Counted from the first letter of the stretch, positions 1 to 6,792 are shown. The stretch: 7,772 bases of DNA from an uncultured Saprospiraceae bacterium (GCA_934699305.1 CAKUWM010000130.1:1-7772); one strand, 5' to 3'. Notes: generated from the letters alone by a model not told the origin. Translations and numbers: made by a program.

Positions 1-195
1 TCCATGAATTGGTCTATATTAAAAGTCAGGTCGGTAATAGACTAAATCCTATGGCATCCCCGACTGCGTCCAAATGAAGTGCATCTGTCGCGGTGGATAG
101 CTGGATTGATATCCGGAGGTGGTTGTTTTTTTGATGGTGTGGCGCGTATCAATACTCCTTTGTATTAGGTCGGATGAAAAAATAAAAGTGAAAAC

Positions 196-226
196 TTGGC
201 AATTGTACCAAATATTGGTATTTTTG
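196..226 (+). promoter_or_regulatory. parDE promoter, Bacteroidota type
   Basis: A -33-like TTG lies at 196-198 and a perfect TAnnTTTG -7 element (TATTTTTG) at 219-226. They are separated by 20 bases, the usual spacing for the Bacteroidota primary sigma factor. The predicted transcript would start near 230-231, about 11 bases before the parD ATG. This is the only promoter in the window where both elements are clear. Confidence 0.7.
206..220. promoter_or_regulatory. Candidate ParD operator (inverted repeat)
   Basis: TACCAA-ATA-TTGGTA is a perfect 6-bp inverted repeat with a 3-base spacer. It fills the space between the -33 and -7 elements and includes the first two bases of the -7 element. 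ParD proteins are ribbon-helix-helix dimers that bind palindromes in their own promoter, so this is the natural site for autorepression. The assignment rests on position and symmetry only. Confidence 0.55.
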
Positions 227-241
227 TAAAAAAGTAAGAAT

Positions 242-487
242 ATGGCAAAGAACACTTCCGTTACTTTAGGAAATCATTTCGAACAAATAATAGAAAGAAG
301 TATTGAATCAGGTAGATATTCCTCGGCAAGTGAAGTAATAAGAGAGGGGTTAAGGCTCGTAGATGAAAGAGAGCAAAGAATTAAAATATTTAGAGAAGCA
401 ATAGAAGCTGGAGAAAAAAGTGGATATATTAAAAACTTTGACCCTATAAAACATTTAGAAAAACTAAATCAAGGTTACACTAAATGA
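242..487 (+). CDS. parD: ParD-family antitoxin (ribbon-helix-helix)
   Basis: An 81-residue antitoxin of a type II toxin-antitoxin pair. It neutralises the toxin encoded directly downstream and, with it, represses the shared promoter. The N-terminal half is a typical ParD ribbon-helix-helix fold: the DNA-binding strand NTSVTLG at residues 4-10, helix 1 at about 11-25, the conserved GRYSSASEVIREGLRL turn and helix 2 at 24-39. The C-terminal half (about 45-75, REAIEAGEKSGY...) is the segment that wraps around ParE. The length is normal for the ParD1 family. The ATG at 242 lies about 11 bases after the predicted transcription start, behind an A-rich stretch with no Shine-Dalgarno site. The stop codon overlaps the parE start by 4 bases (ATGA), which points to translational coupling. 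The gene is intact. Family assignment is strong; the binding of its own operator is inferred. Confidence 0.93.
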   Translation: MAKNTSVTLGNHFEQIIERSIESGRYSSASEVIREGLRLVDEREQRIKIFREAIEAGEKSGYIKNFDPIKHLEKLNQGYTK

Positions 488-783
488 AGTTAAGCTTTGA
501 ATTAAGCTCATTGGCTTTAAAAGACTTAGAAGGAATTTGGGATTACACAGCTGAACAATGGTCAAAAGAACAAGCTAATAAATACTATATGCAAATCTTT
601 ACGGCAATTAACAATATTTGTAGCAATCCAAAAGTAGGAACAACAATCGATGAAATAAAAAAAGACCATAGAAAGATTATTGTAAAGTCGCATATGATTA
701 TCTTCAAGAAAAAAAGCGATACCATCTATATTGATAGAATCTTACATCAGAGAATGGATATCAATAAACAAATTTATGAATAG
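484..783 (+). CDS. parE: ParE-family toxin (RelE/ParE superfamily)
   Basis: A 99-residue toxin, cognate to the overlapping ParD. The sequence has the ParE layout: two N-terminal helices (SLALKDLEGIWDYTAEQW at about 9-26, then EQANKYYMQIFTAINNICSNP at 29-49), followed by the strand-rich core with KDHRKIIVKSHMIIFKK at 60-76 and the signature ending IDRILHQRMD at 83-92. Characterised ParE proteins poison DNA gyrase, whereas RelE relatives cut mRNA on the ribosome. The RILHQRMD ending favours ParE, but the target cannot be proven from sequence. The start is fixed by the ATGA overlap with parD. The gene is intact, with no frameshift or truncation, so the module may well be active. It ends convergently with the glycosyltransferase gene, 131 bases away. 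Confidence 0.92.
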   Translation: MKLSFELSSLALKDLEGIWDYTAEQWSKEQANKYYMQIFTAINNICSNPKVGTTIDEIKKDHRKIIVKSHMIIFKKKSDTIYIDRILHQRMDINKQIYE

Positions 784-808
784 GATCACCCGTATATATC
801 TGAAAGTT

Positions 809-838
809 AAAATAGATAGTTAAAATGTCTTCTATTTT
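809..838. terminator. Weak AT-rich hairpin after parE
   Basis: AAAATAGA at 809-816 pairs perfectly with TCTATTTT at 831-838, leaving a 14-base loop. It starts 26 bases after the parE stop and 77 bases beyond the glycosyltransferase stop. The stem has only one G:C pair and no clear T run follows it on the + strand, so terminator function is doubtful. Confidence 0.25.
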
Positions 839-850
839 TAAAAAAAACAA

Positions 851-901
851 TACTTTGCCTTTAAACCCGAATGCTATAAAAGAAACTATTTTGCCTTTAA
901 A
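851..901. repeat. Two direct copies of TTTGCCTTTAAA, 36 bases apart
   Basis: The 12-mer TTTGCCTTTAAA occurs exactly at 854-865 and 890-901. With three more bases on the left, TA(C/T)TTTGCCTTTAAA at 851-865 and 887-901 matches at 14 of 15 positions. Both copies lie in the convergent gap between parE and the glycosyltransferase gene. Chance is possible in AT-rich DNA, and no function is known. Confidence 0.4.
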
Positions 902-934
902 TAAAAATTCAACTTTACAACAAAAGTTTCTTTT
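878..934. terminator. Candidate bidirectional terminator with long loop
   Basis: AAAAGAAACT at 878-887 is a perfect 10-bp complement of AGTTTCTTTT at 925-934, with a 37-base loop. Read on +, the right arm runs into T931-T936, a plausible U tail for the parE transcript. Read on -, one arm lies in the last codons of the glycosyltransferase (915-2453) and the other, ending UUUU, lies beyond its stop. The loop is longer than in most intrinsic terminators, so this is tentative. Confidence 0.35.
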
Positions 935-2453
935 TTGTATAATCAATTGTTGCAGGCATGTCTATTTTTTTTATTTTTTCTTCTTGTTTAACTTCTTCGG
1001 ATAAGGTAGCGTTATCGAGTATATACAAGTTATATTTTTTAGAATAAAGTTGGTCAATCAAGCTCTTTTCCGGTACAAAAGGCAATGCAATGCATTCGGA
1101 ATAAAACATCATCTCTATGGGACAAGATATATTAAAAACAACGGAATTGGAAGGAAACTTTAGCGCGGTCAATTCTTTCTTCATCCGTCCTTCTACTTCA
1201 TGAGATTGAAAGGGTTTGATCCTTTCAATGCCGTATCTGATTGCTAATACCGCAACACTGACTGTTAAAAGGTAATTGAACTTGCGATATGACCATATTT
1301 GTAAAGATGGTTTTTGTGAATACAATATATCTTCGATAAACAGTGCCATAATGATAAAATAAGCGGGATATGTGAAGAGTAAGTATCCTTGCATTTTTGT
1401 TTTTGCCAATGAAAAAACTAAAAACGGAACAACTATATAGATAAGTAAAAAAAGATTCTCTTTCTTATACGTTTTATTTTTATAAATAAAATAAGCATAC
1501 CATAGGAAAACAACATATATTAATTCATTGATATTGATCCTGATTCTATTGAGAAAATACCACCAAGGTTGTCCATTTCCTTCCAAAGCTTGTGTAAAAT
1601 GCAACCTATTGAATTGCATCTCCCAACTATATTCCATTGGATAATTCATATAAGCATAAAGTTGCCAGGGTATTACAACAATCGCTACAGTACTGAAAAG
1701 TATCACTAAGTCATAGAAGATGTCTTTGTTGCTTTTCTTTTTAAAGTTCAATATAAAATACAATGGCATGACGATTAAGGCAGGCAGCCACTTGGACAAA
1801 ATTGCCAATCCACAAGCCACTCCTGCAAAAATCAAAAATTTCTTATGGTTGTACTTTTTGTCTAATAAAATAAATACGATGGATAATTGAATAAAAAACA
1901 GAAAAAAGGTATCAATATGGTCTGTGGCACACCTTCCGGCGGCTAATTCTATTGCCAATCCATTAATAGATTGAAAAAATGCTGCTATCAGACCTATCCT
2001 TTTAGAGTTAAACAAGAAAAGGCCTATCAAAAATGTAAGAAAAATACTCAAAGTGGATAAAATAATAGACGGTAATCTCAATGTAAATTCATTGATACCG
2101 AATACTTTCATACTGATTGCCATCGTCCAGAGTGGTACAGGTTGTTTATGCAACCAAATTTCATTGAACGTCCAATTTTGATAATTTAACGGAATAACGG
2201 ATTCTTTATAGAGCCTTGGTTCTAAAGGGCGGTCTATCATATTCTTAGCCACAAGAGCATGGTATCTCTCGTCCCAAGTATGCACCATCGGGTCTAAGGA
2301 GCTAAATATTCTCACCACCAAGCCGGTTGTTAAAATACAGAATAGAGCAAGGTGATACTTCTTTTTTAAACATGCTAATAGAGACGCTCCATAAGCAAAT
2401 ACAATGAAAAGTATAAGTATCATACCACTTAGTATTAAATGGTTATCATTCAC
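915..2453 (-). CDS. ArnT/PMT-like membrane glycosyltransferase (GT39/GT83 type)
   Basis: A 512-residue integral membrane protein of the family that moves a sugar from a polyprenyl-phosphate donor to lipid or protein on the outer face of the inner membrane. The key evidence is the acidic pair D61-E62 in the first periplasmic loop (WDERYHALVAKNM), as in ArnT and protein mannosyltransferases. Other family marks are KQPVPLW at 103-109, GINEFTLRLPS at 119-129, RCATDHIDTFF at 174-184 and LAKTKMQGYLLFTYPA at 349-364. About 10-12 hydrophobic segments are spread over roughly 7-27 and 128-407, followed by a soluble C-terminal domain (about 410-512). It starts at GTG directly after an in-frame TAG; ATG at codon 11 (2421-2423) is the alternative. 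It lies 41 bases behind nrdJ with no promoter match between, so it is probably in the same transcript. Acceptor and sugar cannot be told from sequence. Confidence 0.85.
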   Translation of the reverse strand: MNDNHLILSGMILILFIVFAYGASLLACLKKKYHLALFCILTTGLVVRIFSSLDPMVHTWDERYHALVAKNMIDRPLEPRLYKESVIPLNYQNWTFNEIWLHKQPVPLWTMAISMKVFGINEFTLRLPSIILSTLSIFLTFLIGLFLFNSKRIGLIAAFFQSINGLAIELAAGRCATDHIDTFFLFFIQLSIVFILLDKKYNHKKFLIFAGVACGLAILSKWLPALIVMPLYFILNFKKKSNKDIFYDLVILFSTVAIVVIPWQLYAYMNYPMEYSWEMQFNRLHFTQALEGNGQPWWYFLNRIRININELIYVVFLWYAYFIYKNKTYKKENLFLLIYIVVPFLVFSLAKTKMQGYLLFTYPAYFIIMALFIEDILYSQKPSLQIWSYRKFNYLLTVSVAVLAIRYGIERIKPFQSHEVEGRMKKELTALKFPSNSVVFNISCPIEMMFYSECIALPFVPEKSLIDQLYSKKYNLYILDNATLSEEVKQEEKIKKIDMPATIDYTKKKLLL

Positions 2454-2494
2454 CTATAATAAAATTTGAACTTACAACTTCTCTATTTCCTATA

Positions 2495-5050
2495 TCACCC
2501 GCATTTGCTGCTTCCACAATCTTTACAAGTCAGGCATCCTTCCTGATAGTGTAGATTGGAAGAGTTACAGTTTTGGCATTTCGTCTTTTTTGCTTCGGTA
2601 CCGTCCGGAACATAACGTTTTAGCGCTCGTGCGACACCATTTTTCCATGTGTTGATTGATTCATCCAGTTGGAGACTGTTGATGAGTTCGACTACCTTTT
2701 CGATAGGCATTGAATAACGAAGCGCACCTGAAATCAACTTGGCATAGTTCCAATATTCCGGGTTAAACTTATAGGAAAGCCCTTCAATAGTTGTTTTATA
2801 GCCTCGTCCGTTGATAAACTGGAAGTCGTAGCGTGAAGAGCCATCTGCTTCTTTGTTTTTGATGATATGGCCATCATTGACCCAGCGAGGTATCAAGATG
2901 CCGTCTTCATCATCGGCCATACCGGTAAAGATTTCGTAAGGACGGCCATCGATCAGCCCAATAAAGGCGATCCACTTGTCTTTGTTATTCTGAAAGCGCA
3001 CCACATCGGCCTCCAATACTTGAGGTCTGATGATTGGGAAAGGCGTGATATCGTCAGATTTGGATTCAGCTTTATTGTTTTCATTGGTAGAAACAAGGAC
3101 ACCCGAGCGAGAACCATCGCGATATACGGTTACCCCCTTGCATCCGGCTTGCCAAGCTTCCATATAGCATTGTCCGACCACCTCTTCGGTGACGTCGTTG
3201 GGCATGTTGATGGTAACGGAGATGGAATGATCTACCCACTTTTGAATGGCGCCCTGCATCCTAACTTTGTTGAGGTAATCAACATCATTGGATGTGGCTT
3301 TGTAATAAGGAGATGCCATGATCAAGTCATCCAGCTCTTCTTGGCTATAGTTTTTGTTGGTATCATAGCCATTGACTGTCATCCATTGGCGGAATCTGTG
3401 GTGGAACACAATATATTCTTCCCAAGAGTCGCCTACTTCATCAACGAAGTCAATACGGACGTTTTTGTCATTGGGGTTGACCTTACGGCGACGCTTATAT
3501 ACCGGCATAAAGACGGGTTCAATACCCGATGTAGTCTGCGACATAAGGCTGGTTGTTCCGGTAGGTGCAATGGTGAGCATGGAGATGTTACGACGACCGA
3601 ATTCCATCATTTCATAATAAAGTTGAGCATCGGCTTCCTTAATTCGTAGGATGAAAGGATTATTTTTCTCTCTTTCTGCGTCGTAAATTCCAAAGGCACC
3701 TCTCTCTTTAGCGGCGACAACAGAAGCGCGGTACGCTTCTATCGCTATTGTTTTATGAACTTCAACGGAGAAGTCTGTTCCTTCTTGACTACCATAGCGC
3801 ATGTTCAATGCGGCAAGCATATCGCCTTCGGCAGTGATGCCGATACCTGTACGTCGTCCTTGTTGTGCTTTTTCTTTGATTGAAAGCCATAGGTTTCTTT
3901 CCGTATGTTTAATGCCTTCACTTTCCGGATCTTCTTCGATTTTTGCTAAGATACCGTCTATTTTTTCCAACTCAAGGTCGATAATATCGTCCATTATTCG
4001 CTGAGCACTGTGTATATGCTTTTTGAACAAGTCCCAATTGAAGTAAGCTTCCTGTGTAAAAGGATTTTCTACATAAGAAAAAAGATTTATTGCCAACAGT
4101 CGGCATGAATCATAAGGGCAAAGTGGAATTTCGCCGCATGGATTGGTGGAAACGGTCTTATACCCAAGGTCTGCATAGCAATCGGGAACGGATTCTCGGA
4201 TGATAGTATCCCAAAATAAAATGCCGGGCTCGGCAGAGCGCCATGCATTGTGGACAATTTTTTTCCAAAGAGCTACAGCGTCAATCTTTTTAACAAAAAC
4301 AGGATGATTAGAGTGGATGGGGTATTGTTGCTGATAAGCGATACCATCCCGTACTGACTTCATAAATTCGTCATCAATGCGCACGGAAACATTGGCTCCG
4401 GTTACTTTACCTTGCTCCAACTTGGCGTCGATAAAACCCTCCGAATCAGGGTGCTTAATGCTTACGGACAACATCAATGCCCCACGGCGACCATCCTGAG
4501 CTACTTCTCTGGTTGAATTGGAAAACCTTTCCATAAAAGGCACCAGACCGGTAGAGGTCAATGCCGAATTCTTAACGGGAGACCCTTTAGGACGAATGTG
4601 TGATAGGTCATGACCTACGCCACCACGACGTTTCATCAATTGAACTTGCTCCTGATCTATCTTCATGATGCCCCCATACGAATCAGAAGGCCCGTCATGC
4701 CCGATAACAAAGCAGTTGGACAATGATGCTACTTGATAAGGATTACCAATACCCGTCATTGGGCTTCCTTGTGGAATGATGTATTTAAAGTCTTTTATTA
4801 GATCAAAAACTTCCTGCTCAGTCAATGGATTGGGATAGCATTTTTCTATTCTTGCTATTTCAGAAGCAATGCGTCGATGCATGTCATCCGGTGTCTTTTC
4901 GTATAGATTGCCATGAGAGTCTTTCAAAGCATATTTATTAATCCATACCCGCGCCGCTAAATCATCGCCTCTAAAGTACTTTAAACTCGCTTCAATCGCT
5001 TCGTCTTGAGAAAATGTAGCTTCTTTTTTCTGAATAATAGTCTTGCCCAT
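2495..5050 (-). CDS. nrdJ: Adenosylcobalamin-dependent ribonucleotide reductase (class II)
   Basis: An 851-residue enzyme that reduces ribonucleotides to deoxyribonucleotides for DNA synthesis, using coenzyme B12 to make the thiyl radical. It needs no oxygen and no separate radical subunit. Visible active-site parts are SNCF with C113 (redox pair member), the finger loop N303-P-C305-G-E307 (C305 the expected thiyl cysteine), C316 in SCRLLAINL (the other redox cysteine), and the phosphate-binding loop APTGTTSL at 495-502. The N-terminus has no ATP-cone, so overall activity control by ATP/dATP is probably absent. A C-terminal extension (about 655-815) leads to a cysteine cluster C825-x2-C828, C839-x2-C842-x2-C845 and C850, which combines a zinc-ribbon-like site with the final CGSSKCG shuttle cysteines typical of NrdJ. 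All key residues are present and the gene is intact. The ATG at 5050 has no Shine-Dalgarno site. Confidence 0.96.
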   Translation of the reverse strand: MGKTIIQKKEATFSQDEAIEASLKYFRGDDLAARVWINKYALKDSHGNLYEKTPDDMHRRIASEIARIEKCYPNPLTEQEVFDLIKDFKYIIPQGSPMTGIGNPYQVASLSNCFVIGHDGPSDSYGGIMKIDQEQVQLMKRRGGVGHDLSHIRPKGSPVKNSALTSTGLVPFMERFSNSTREVAQDGRRGALMLSVSIKHPDSEGFIDAKLEQGKVTGANVSVRIDDEFMKSVRDGIAYQQQYPIHSNHPVFVKKIDAVALWKKIVHNAWRSAEPGILFWDTIIRESVPDCYADLGYKTVSTNPCGEIPLCPYDSCRLLAINLFSYVENPFTQEAYFNWDLFKKHIHSAQRIMDDIIDLELEKIDGILAKIEEDPESEGIKHTERNLWLSIKEKAQQGRRTGIGITAEGDMLAALNMRYGSQEGTDFSVEVHKTIAIEAYRASVVAAKERGAFGIYDAEREKNNPFILRIKEADAQLYYEMMEFGRRNISMLTIAPTGTTSLMSQTTSGIEPVFMPVYKRRRKVNPNDKNVRIDFVDEVGDSWEEYIVFHHRFRQWMTVNGYDTNKNYSQEELDDLIMASPYYKATSNDVDYLNKVRMQGAIQKWVDHSISVTINMPNDVTEEVVGQCYMEAWQAGCKGVTVYRDGSRSGVLVSTNENNKAESKSDDITPFPIIRPQVLEADVVRFQNNKDKWIAFIGLIDGRPYEIFTGMADDEDGILIPRWVNDGHIIKNKEADGSSRYDFQFINGRGYKTTIEGLSYKFNPEYWNYAKLISGALRYSMPIEKVVELINSLQLDESINTWKNGVARALKRYVPDGTEAKKTKCQNCNSSNLHYQEGCLTCKDCGSSKCG

Positions 5051-5095
5051 AATTTTTAAATATTATATATAAGGTTAATGCGTCTTTTAAAAAGG

Positions 5096-5103
5096 CAAAT
5101 GTA
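5096..5103 (-). promoter_or_regulatory. nrdJ -7 promoter element
   Basis: On the - strand, TACATTTG matches TAnnTTTG exactly. The predicted transcript starts near 5091, giving an untranslated leader of about 40 bases before the ATG at 5050. No TTG is found at the -33 position, so the upstream element is weak or replaced by the A-tracts further upstream. Confidence 0.5.
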
Positions 5104-5125
5104 ATATAATAAATAATTATTATAT
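5104..5125. promoter_or_regulatory. Palindrome in nrdJ promoter, candidate operator
   Basis: ATATAATAA at 5104-5112 and TTATTATAT at 5117-5125 are perfect 9-bp inverted repeats with a 4-base spacer. They abut the -7 element and fill the -13 to -34 interval, where a bound repressor would block RNA polymerase. The sequence does not match the NrdR-box consensus as I know it. Being entirely A and T, it could be chance in this region. Confidence 0.35.
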
Positions 5126-5477
5126 CATTATTGCGAAAAAAATTATTAAAAAAAATCAAAAAAAACATAAGTTTTCAAAAATAAATATATAAAAAGCTAA
5201 TATACAGTAAGATAAAATTTTGATAGATAAAAATAGTTTACAAAAAAAAATTATTATTTGAAAGAAAATGAAAACAAAATAAAATTTTTATGCGCACTTA
5301 TTTTTTTGAAAAATTCAAATAATTGTCAAATATTGCGATCTTTTTTGGCGGTATTTTATTGATTGTCATCAAACTTGTGATGTTAAAACAATATTTGGCA
5401 GAATTTAGCATTACAACCAAATCGATAATTTGAATGTCTATTTTCTTTTTTTTATTTTTCAACAGAAACCCATTTCT

Positions 5478-5485
5478 TATCTTTG
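5478..5485 (+). promoter_or_regulatory. mutY -7 promoter element (leaderless geometry)
   Basis: TATCTTTG is an exact TAnnTTTG match ending four bases before the mutY ATG at 5490. A start at the normal distance would fall on or within a couple of bases of the A of the ATG, so the mRNA would be leaderless or nearly so. No TTG lies at the expected -33 position. The higB start has the same arrangement. Confidence 0.6.
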
Positions 5486-5489
5486 AAAG

Positions 5490-6581
5490 ATGAAAAAAGA
5501 TACTTTTTCCTTTAGTAATGCCACATTTTTTCGGGATAAACTTATGGAATGGTATCATCCCAATGATCGCCCCATGCCCTGGAAAGGGGAAGCAGATCCC
5601 TATAAAATATGGATTTCCGAGGTTATCCTCCAACAAACACGCGTTAAACAAGGGTGGGATTATTACAATGCCTTTATAAAGTCTTTTCCCAATGTTGAGG
5701 CTTTGGCTGCCGCCGACATAGATCAGGTTATGAAACAGTGGCAGGGTCTGGGTTATTATAGCCGGGCACGCAACCTCCACCGAGGCGCACAACAAATAGT
5801 AAGTCTTTTTAATGGACAATTGCCGGCGTCGTATGACCAATTATTATTAGTCAAAGGGATTGGGAGCTATACTGCTGCGGCGATTGCCTCTTTTGCCTTT
5901 AATCTGCCGTTTCCTGTCATAGATGGAAATGTTATCCGTGTATTGAGTCGTTTTTTTGGCATAGATAAGCCGGCGCAAAGTAAAGAAGGCAAAGCCCTAT
6001 TCCAAAAGGCGGCACAGGATGTATTGGACCGAAACAATCCTGCTATTTTCAATCAAGCTATTATGGATTTTGGCGCTACACTATGCATGCCTGCTCAACC
6101 GTTATGTGCAGAATGTCCGGTTCGCCAGAATTGTTATGCATATATAACAAATGTAACAAATGCCCTTCCGGTTCGACTGCCAAGAGCAATAAAACGAAAT
6201 CGATATTTTAATTATTTAGTATATCGCTGTAACGGAAATATAATGATATTTCAAAGGCCTCTGGGAGATATTTATGCCGGCATGTATGAGTTTTATTTGG
6301 AGGAGTCTTCTAAAGCCAACATACCAGACTATCATGAAGTGCCATTTGTACAGAAAGAAGACTGTACAATAAAGAAGGTTGTCCGTCTAAAAAAACATAT
6401 ATTGACACATCAGGTTATCCACCCTGACTTTTACGTCATCGATACCTTTAGAATGCCCGATATACCCGACGGTATCATAATTTCAATTGAAGAATTAAAA
6501 AAGTGGGCTTTCCCTAAATTTATACAACAGTTTATAGATGAGCACCTGATTGCTTCGGCCGGAAAGAATACTGTCTCATAA
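5490..6581 (+). CDS. mutY: A/G-specific adenine DNA glycosylase MutY
   Basis: A 363-residue base-excision repair enzyme that removes adenine mispaired with 8-oxoguanine and so prevents G:C to T:A mutations. The catalytic domain fills residues 10-225. It has the catalytic Glu E44 in SEVILQQT (43-50), a helix-hairpin-helix at 119-132 (LLVKGIGSYTAAAI), the catalytic Asp D145 in VIDGNVIRV (143-151), NQAIMDFGA at 188-196, and the iron-sulfur cluster ligands C199-x6-C206-x2-C209-x5-C215 with standard spacing. The C-terminal MutT-like domain that reads 8-oxoG covers about 235-350; its recognition motif is L305-T306-H307 in place of the Phe-Ser-His of well-studied enzymes. The helix-hairpin-helix has VKGIG where LPGVG is common. 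The start follows directly on a -7 element, and two TAA codons in tandem end the gene. It is divergent from nrdJ and apparently a single-gene unit. Confidence 0.96.
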   Translation: MKKDTFSFSNATFFRDKLMEWYHPNDRPMPWKGEADPYKIWISEVILQQTRVKQGWDYYNAFIKSFPNVEALAAADIDQVMKQWQGLGYYSRARNLHRGAQQIVSLFNGQLPASYDQLLLVKGIGSYTAAAIASFAFNLPFPVIDGNVIRVLSRFFGIDKPAQSKEGKALFQKAAQDVLDRNNPAIFNQAIMDFGATLCMPAQPLCAECPVRQNCYAYITNVTNALPVRLPRAIKRNRYFNYLVYRCNGNIMIFQRPLGDIYAGMYEFYLEESSKANIPDYHEVPFVQKEDCTIKKVVRLKKHILTHQVIHPDFYVIDTFRMPDIPDGIIISIEELKKWAFPKFIQQFIDEHLIASAGKNTVS

Positions 6582-6722
6582 TAAAGTGGGTATATTATTA
6601 ATAGTTATGTTTTTGTGAATTATCTGCCGGTGTAACAGAAATCTGAAGCGGAAGAAAATGTCATCAGTCAAAAACTTTATACTAAAAGAATAAATCGGAT
6701 GGATATAGGTAATACAAGTCCA

Positions 6723-6767
6723 GTGTACCCAACGTGCAGACACTTAGGAGGCATGTAGGTGGTATAC
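6723..6767. repeat. Imperfect hairpin in the mutY-higA convergent gap
   Basis: The arms 6723-6737 and 6751-6767 can form about 14 pairs around a 13-base loop (6738-6750), including two G:U pairs, one A:A mismatch and a two-base bulge (6760-6761). No T run follows on either strand, so it is not a classic intrinsic terminator. The rest of the 6582-6792 gap shows no gene or promoter. Confidence 0.4.
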
Positions 6768-6792
6768 AATGTTACTTGCTGTGTCTCATTTT

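Larger units (their letters stand above)
1..241. other. Left intergenic region, no intact gene
   Basis: No complete gene is visible. One frame stays open on the + strand from about 46 to 168 (reading ...WHPRLRPNEVHLSRW...) but has no ATG and no family I recognise. The stretch 50-150 is visibly richer in G and C than parDE beside it. The motif order CATCCC at 55-60 and GTGCAT at 79-84 resembles 7580-7603 at the other end of the window. It may be a decayed repeat or gene remnant. The last 45 bases hold the parDE promoter. Confidence 0.5.
5051..5489. other. Very AT-rich divergent region between nrdJ and mutY
   Basis: This 439-base gap holds no gene I can support. Bases 5101-5300 contain only 27 G or C in 200. 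Near nrdJ are its -7 element and a palindrome, then three A-tracts (5136-5142, 5148-5155, 5158-5165) about 10-12 bases apart, which could bend the DNA or act as an UP element. Nearer mutY are small inverted repeats: TTTGAA-AAA-TTCAAA at 5305-5319 and CATCA/TGATG at 5367-5382 with a 6-base loop. I see no cobalamin riboswitch. Confidence 0.6.

Noticed and set aside
49..255. 68-codon open frame on - at the left edge
   Set aside because: It runs antisense through the parDE promoter and into the parD start, with no family resemblance.
761..946. 61-codon open frame on - with a 12-residue internal repeat (FKGK)
   Set aside because: The repeat simply reflects the TTTGCCTTTAAA direct repeat. The frame overlaps the ends of parE and the glycosyltransferase gene and has no promoter.
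2867..3649. 260-codon open frame on + opposite nrdJ
   Set aside because: It lies wholly antisense to conserved nrdJ sequence, has no recognisable family and no promoter element. It is a by-product of nrdJ codon use.
5051..5300. Cobalamin riboswitch before nrdJ
   Set aside because: No B12-box-like conserved core is visible, and the predicted leader of about 40 bases is far too short.
5298..5840. 180-codon open frame on - across the mutY start
   Set aside because: Two thirds is antisense to conserved mutY codons and the rest is low-complexity AT-rich DNA with Lys/Ile/Asn-rich translation. No family is recognisable.
6723..6790. Integron attC site
   Set aside because: ACCCAAC fits one core half, but the nearest partner, GTTACTT at 6771-6777, does not fit GTTRRRY. 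No integrase is present, and the neighbouring genes are not a cassette array.
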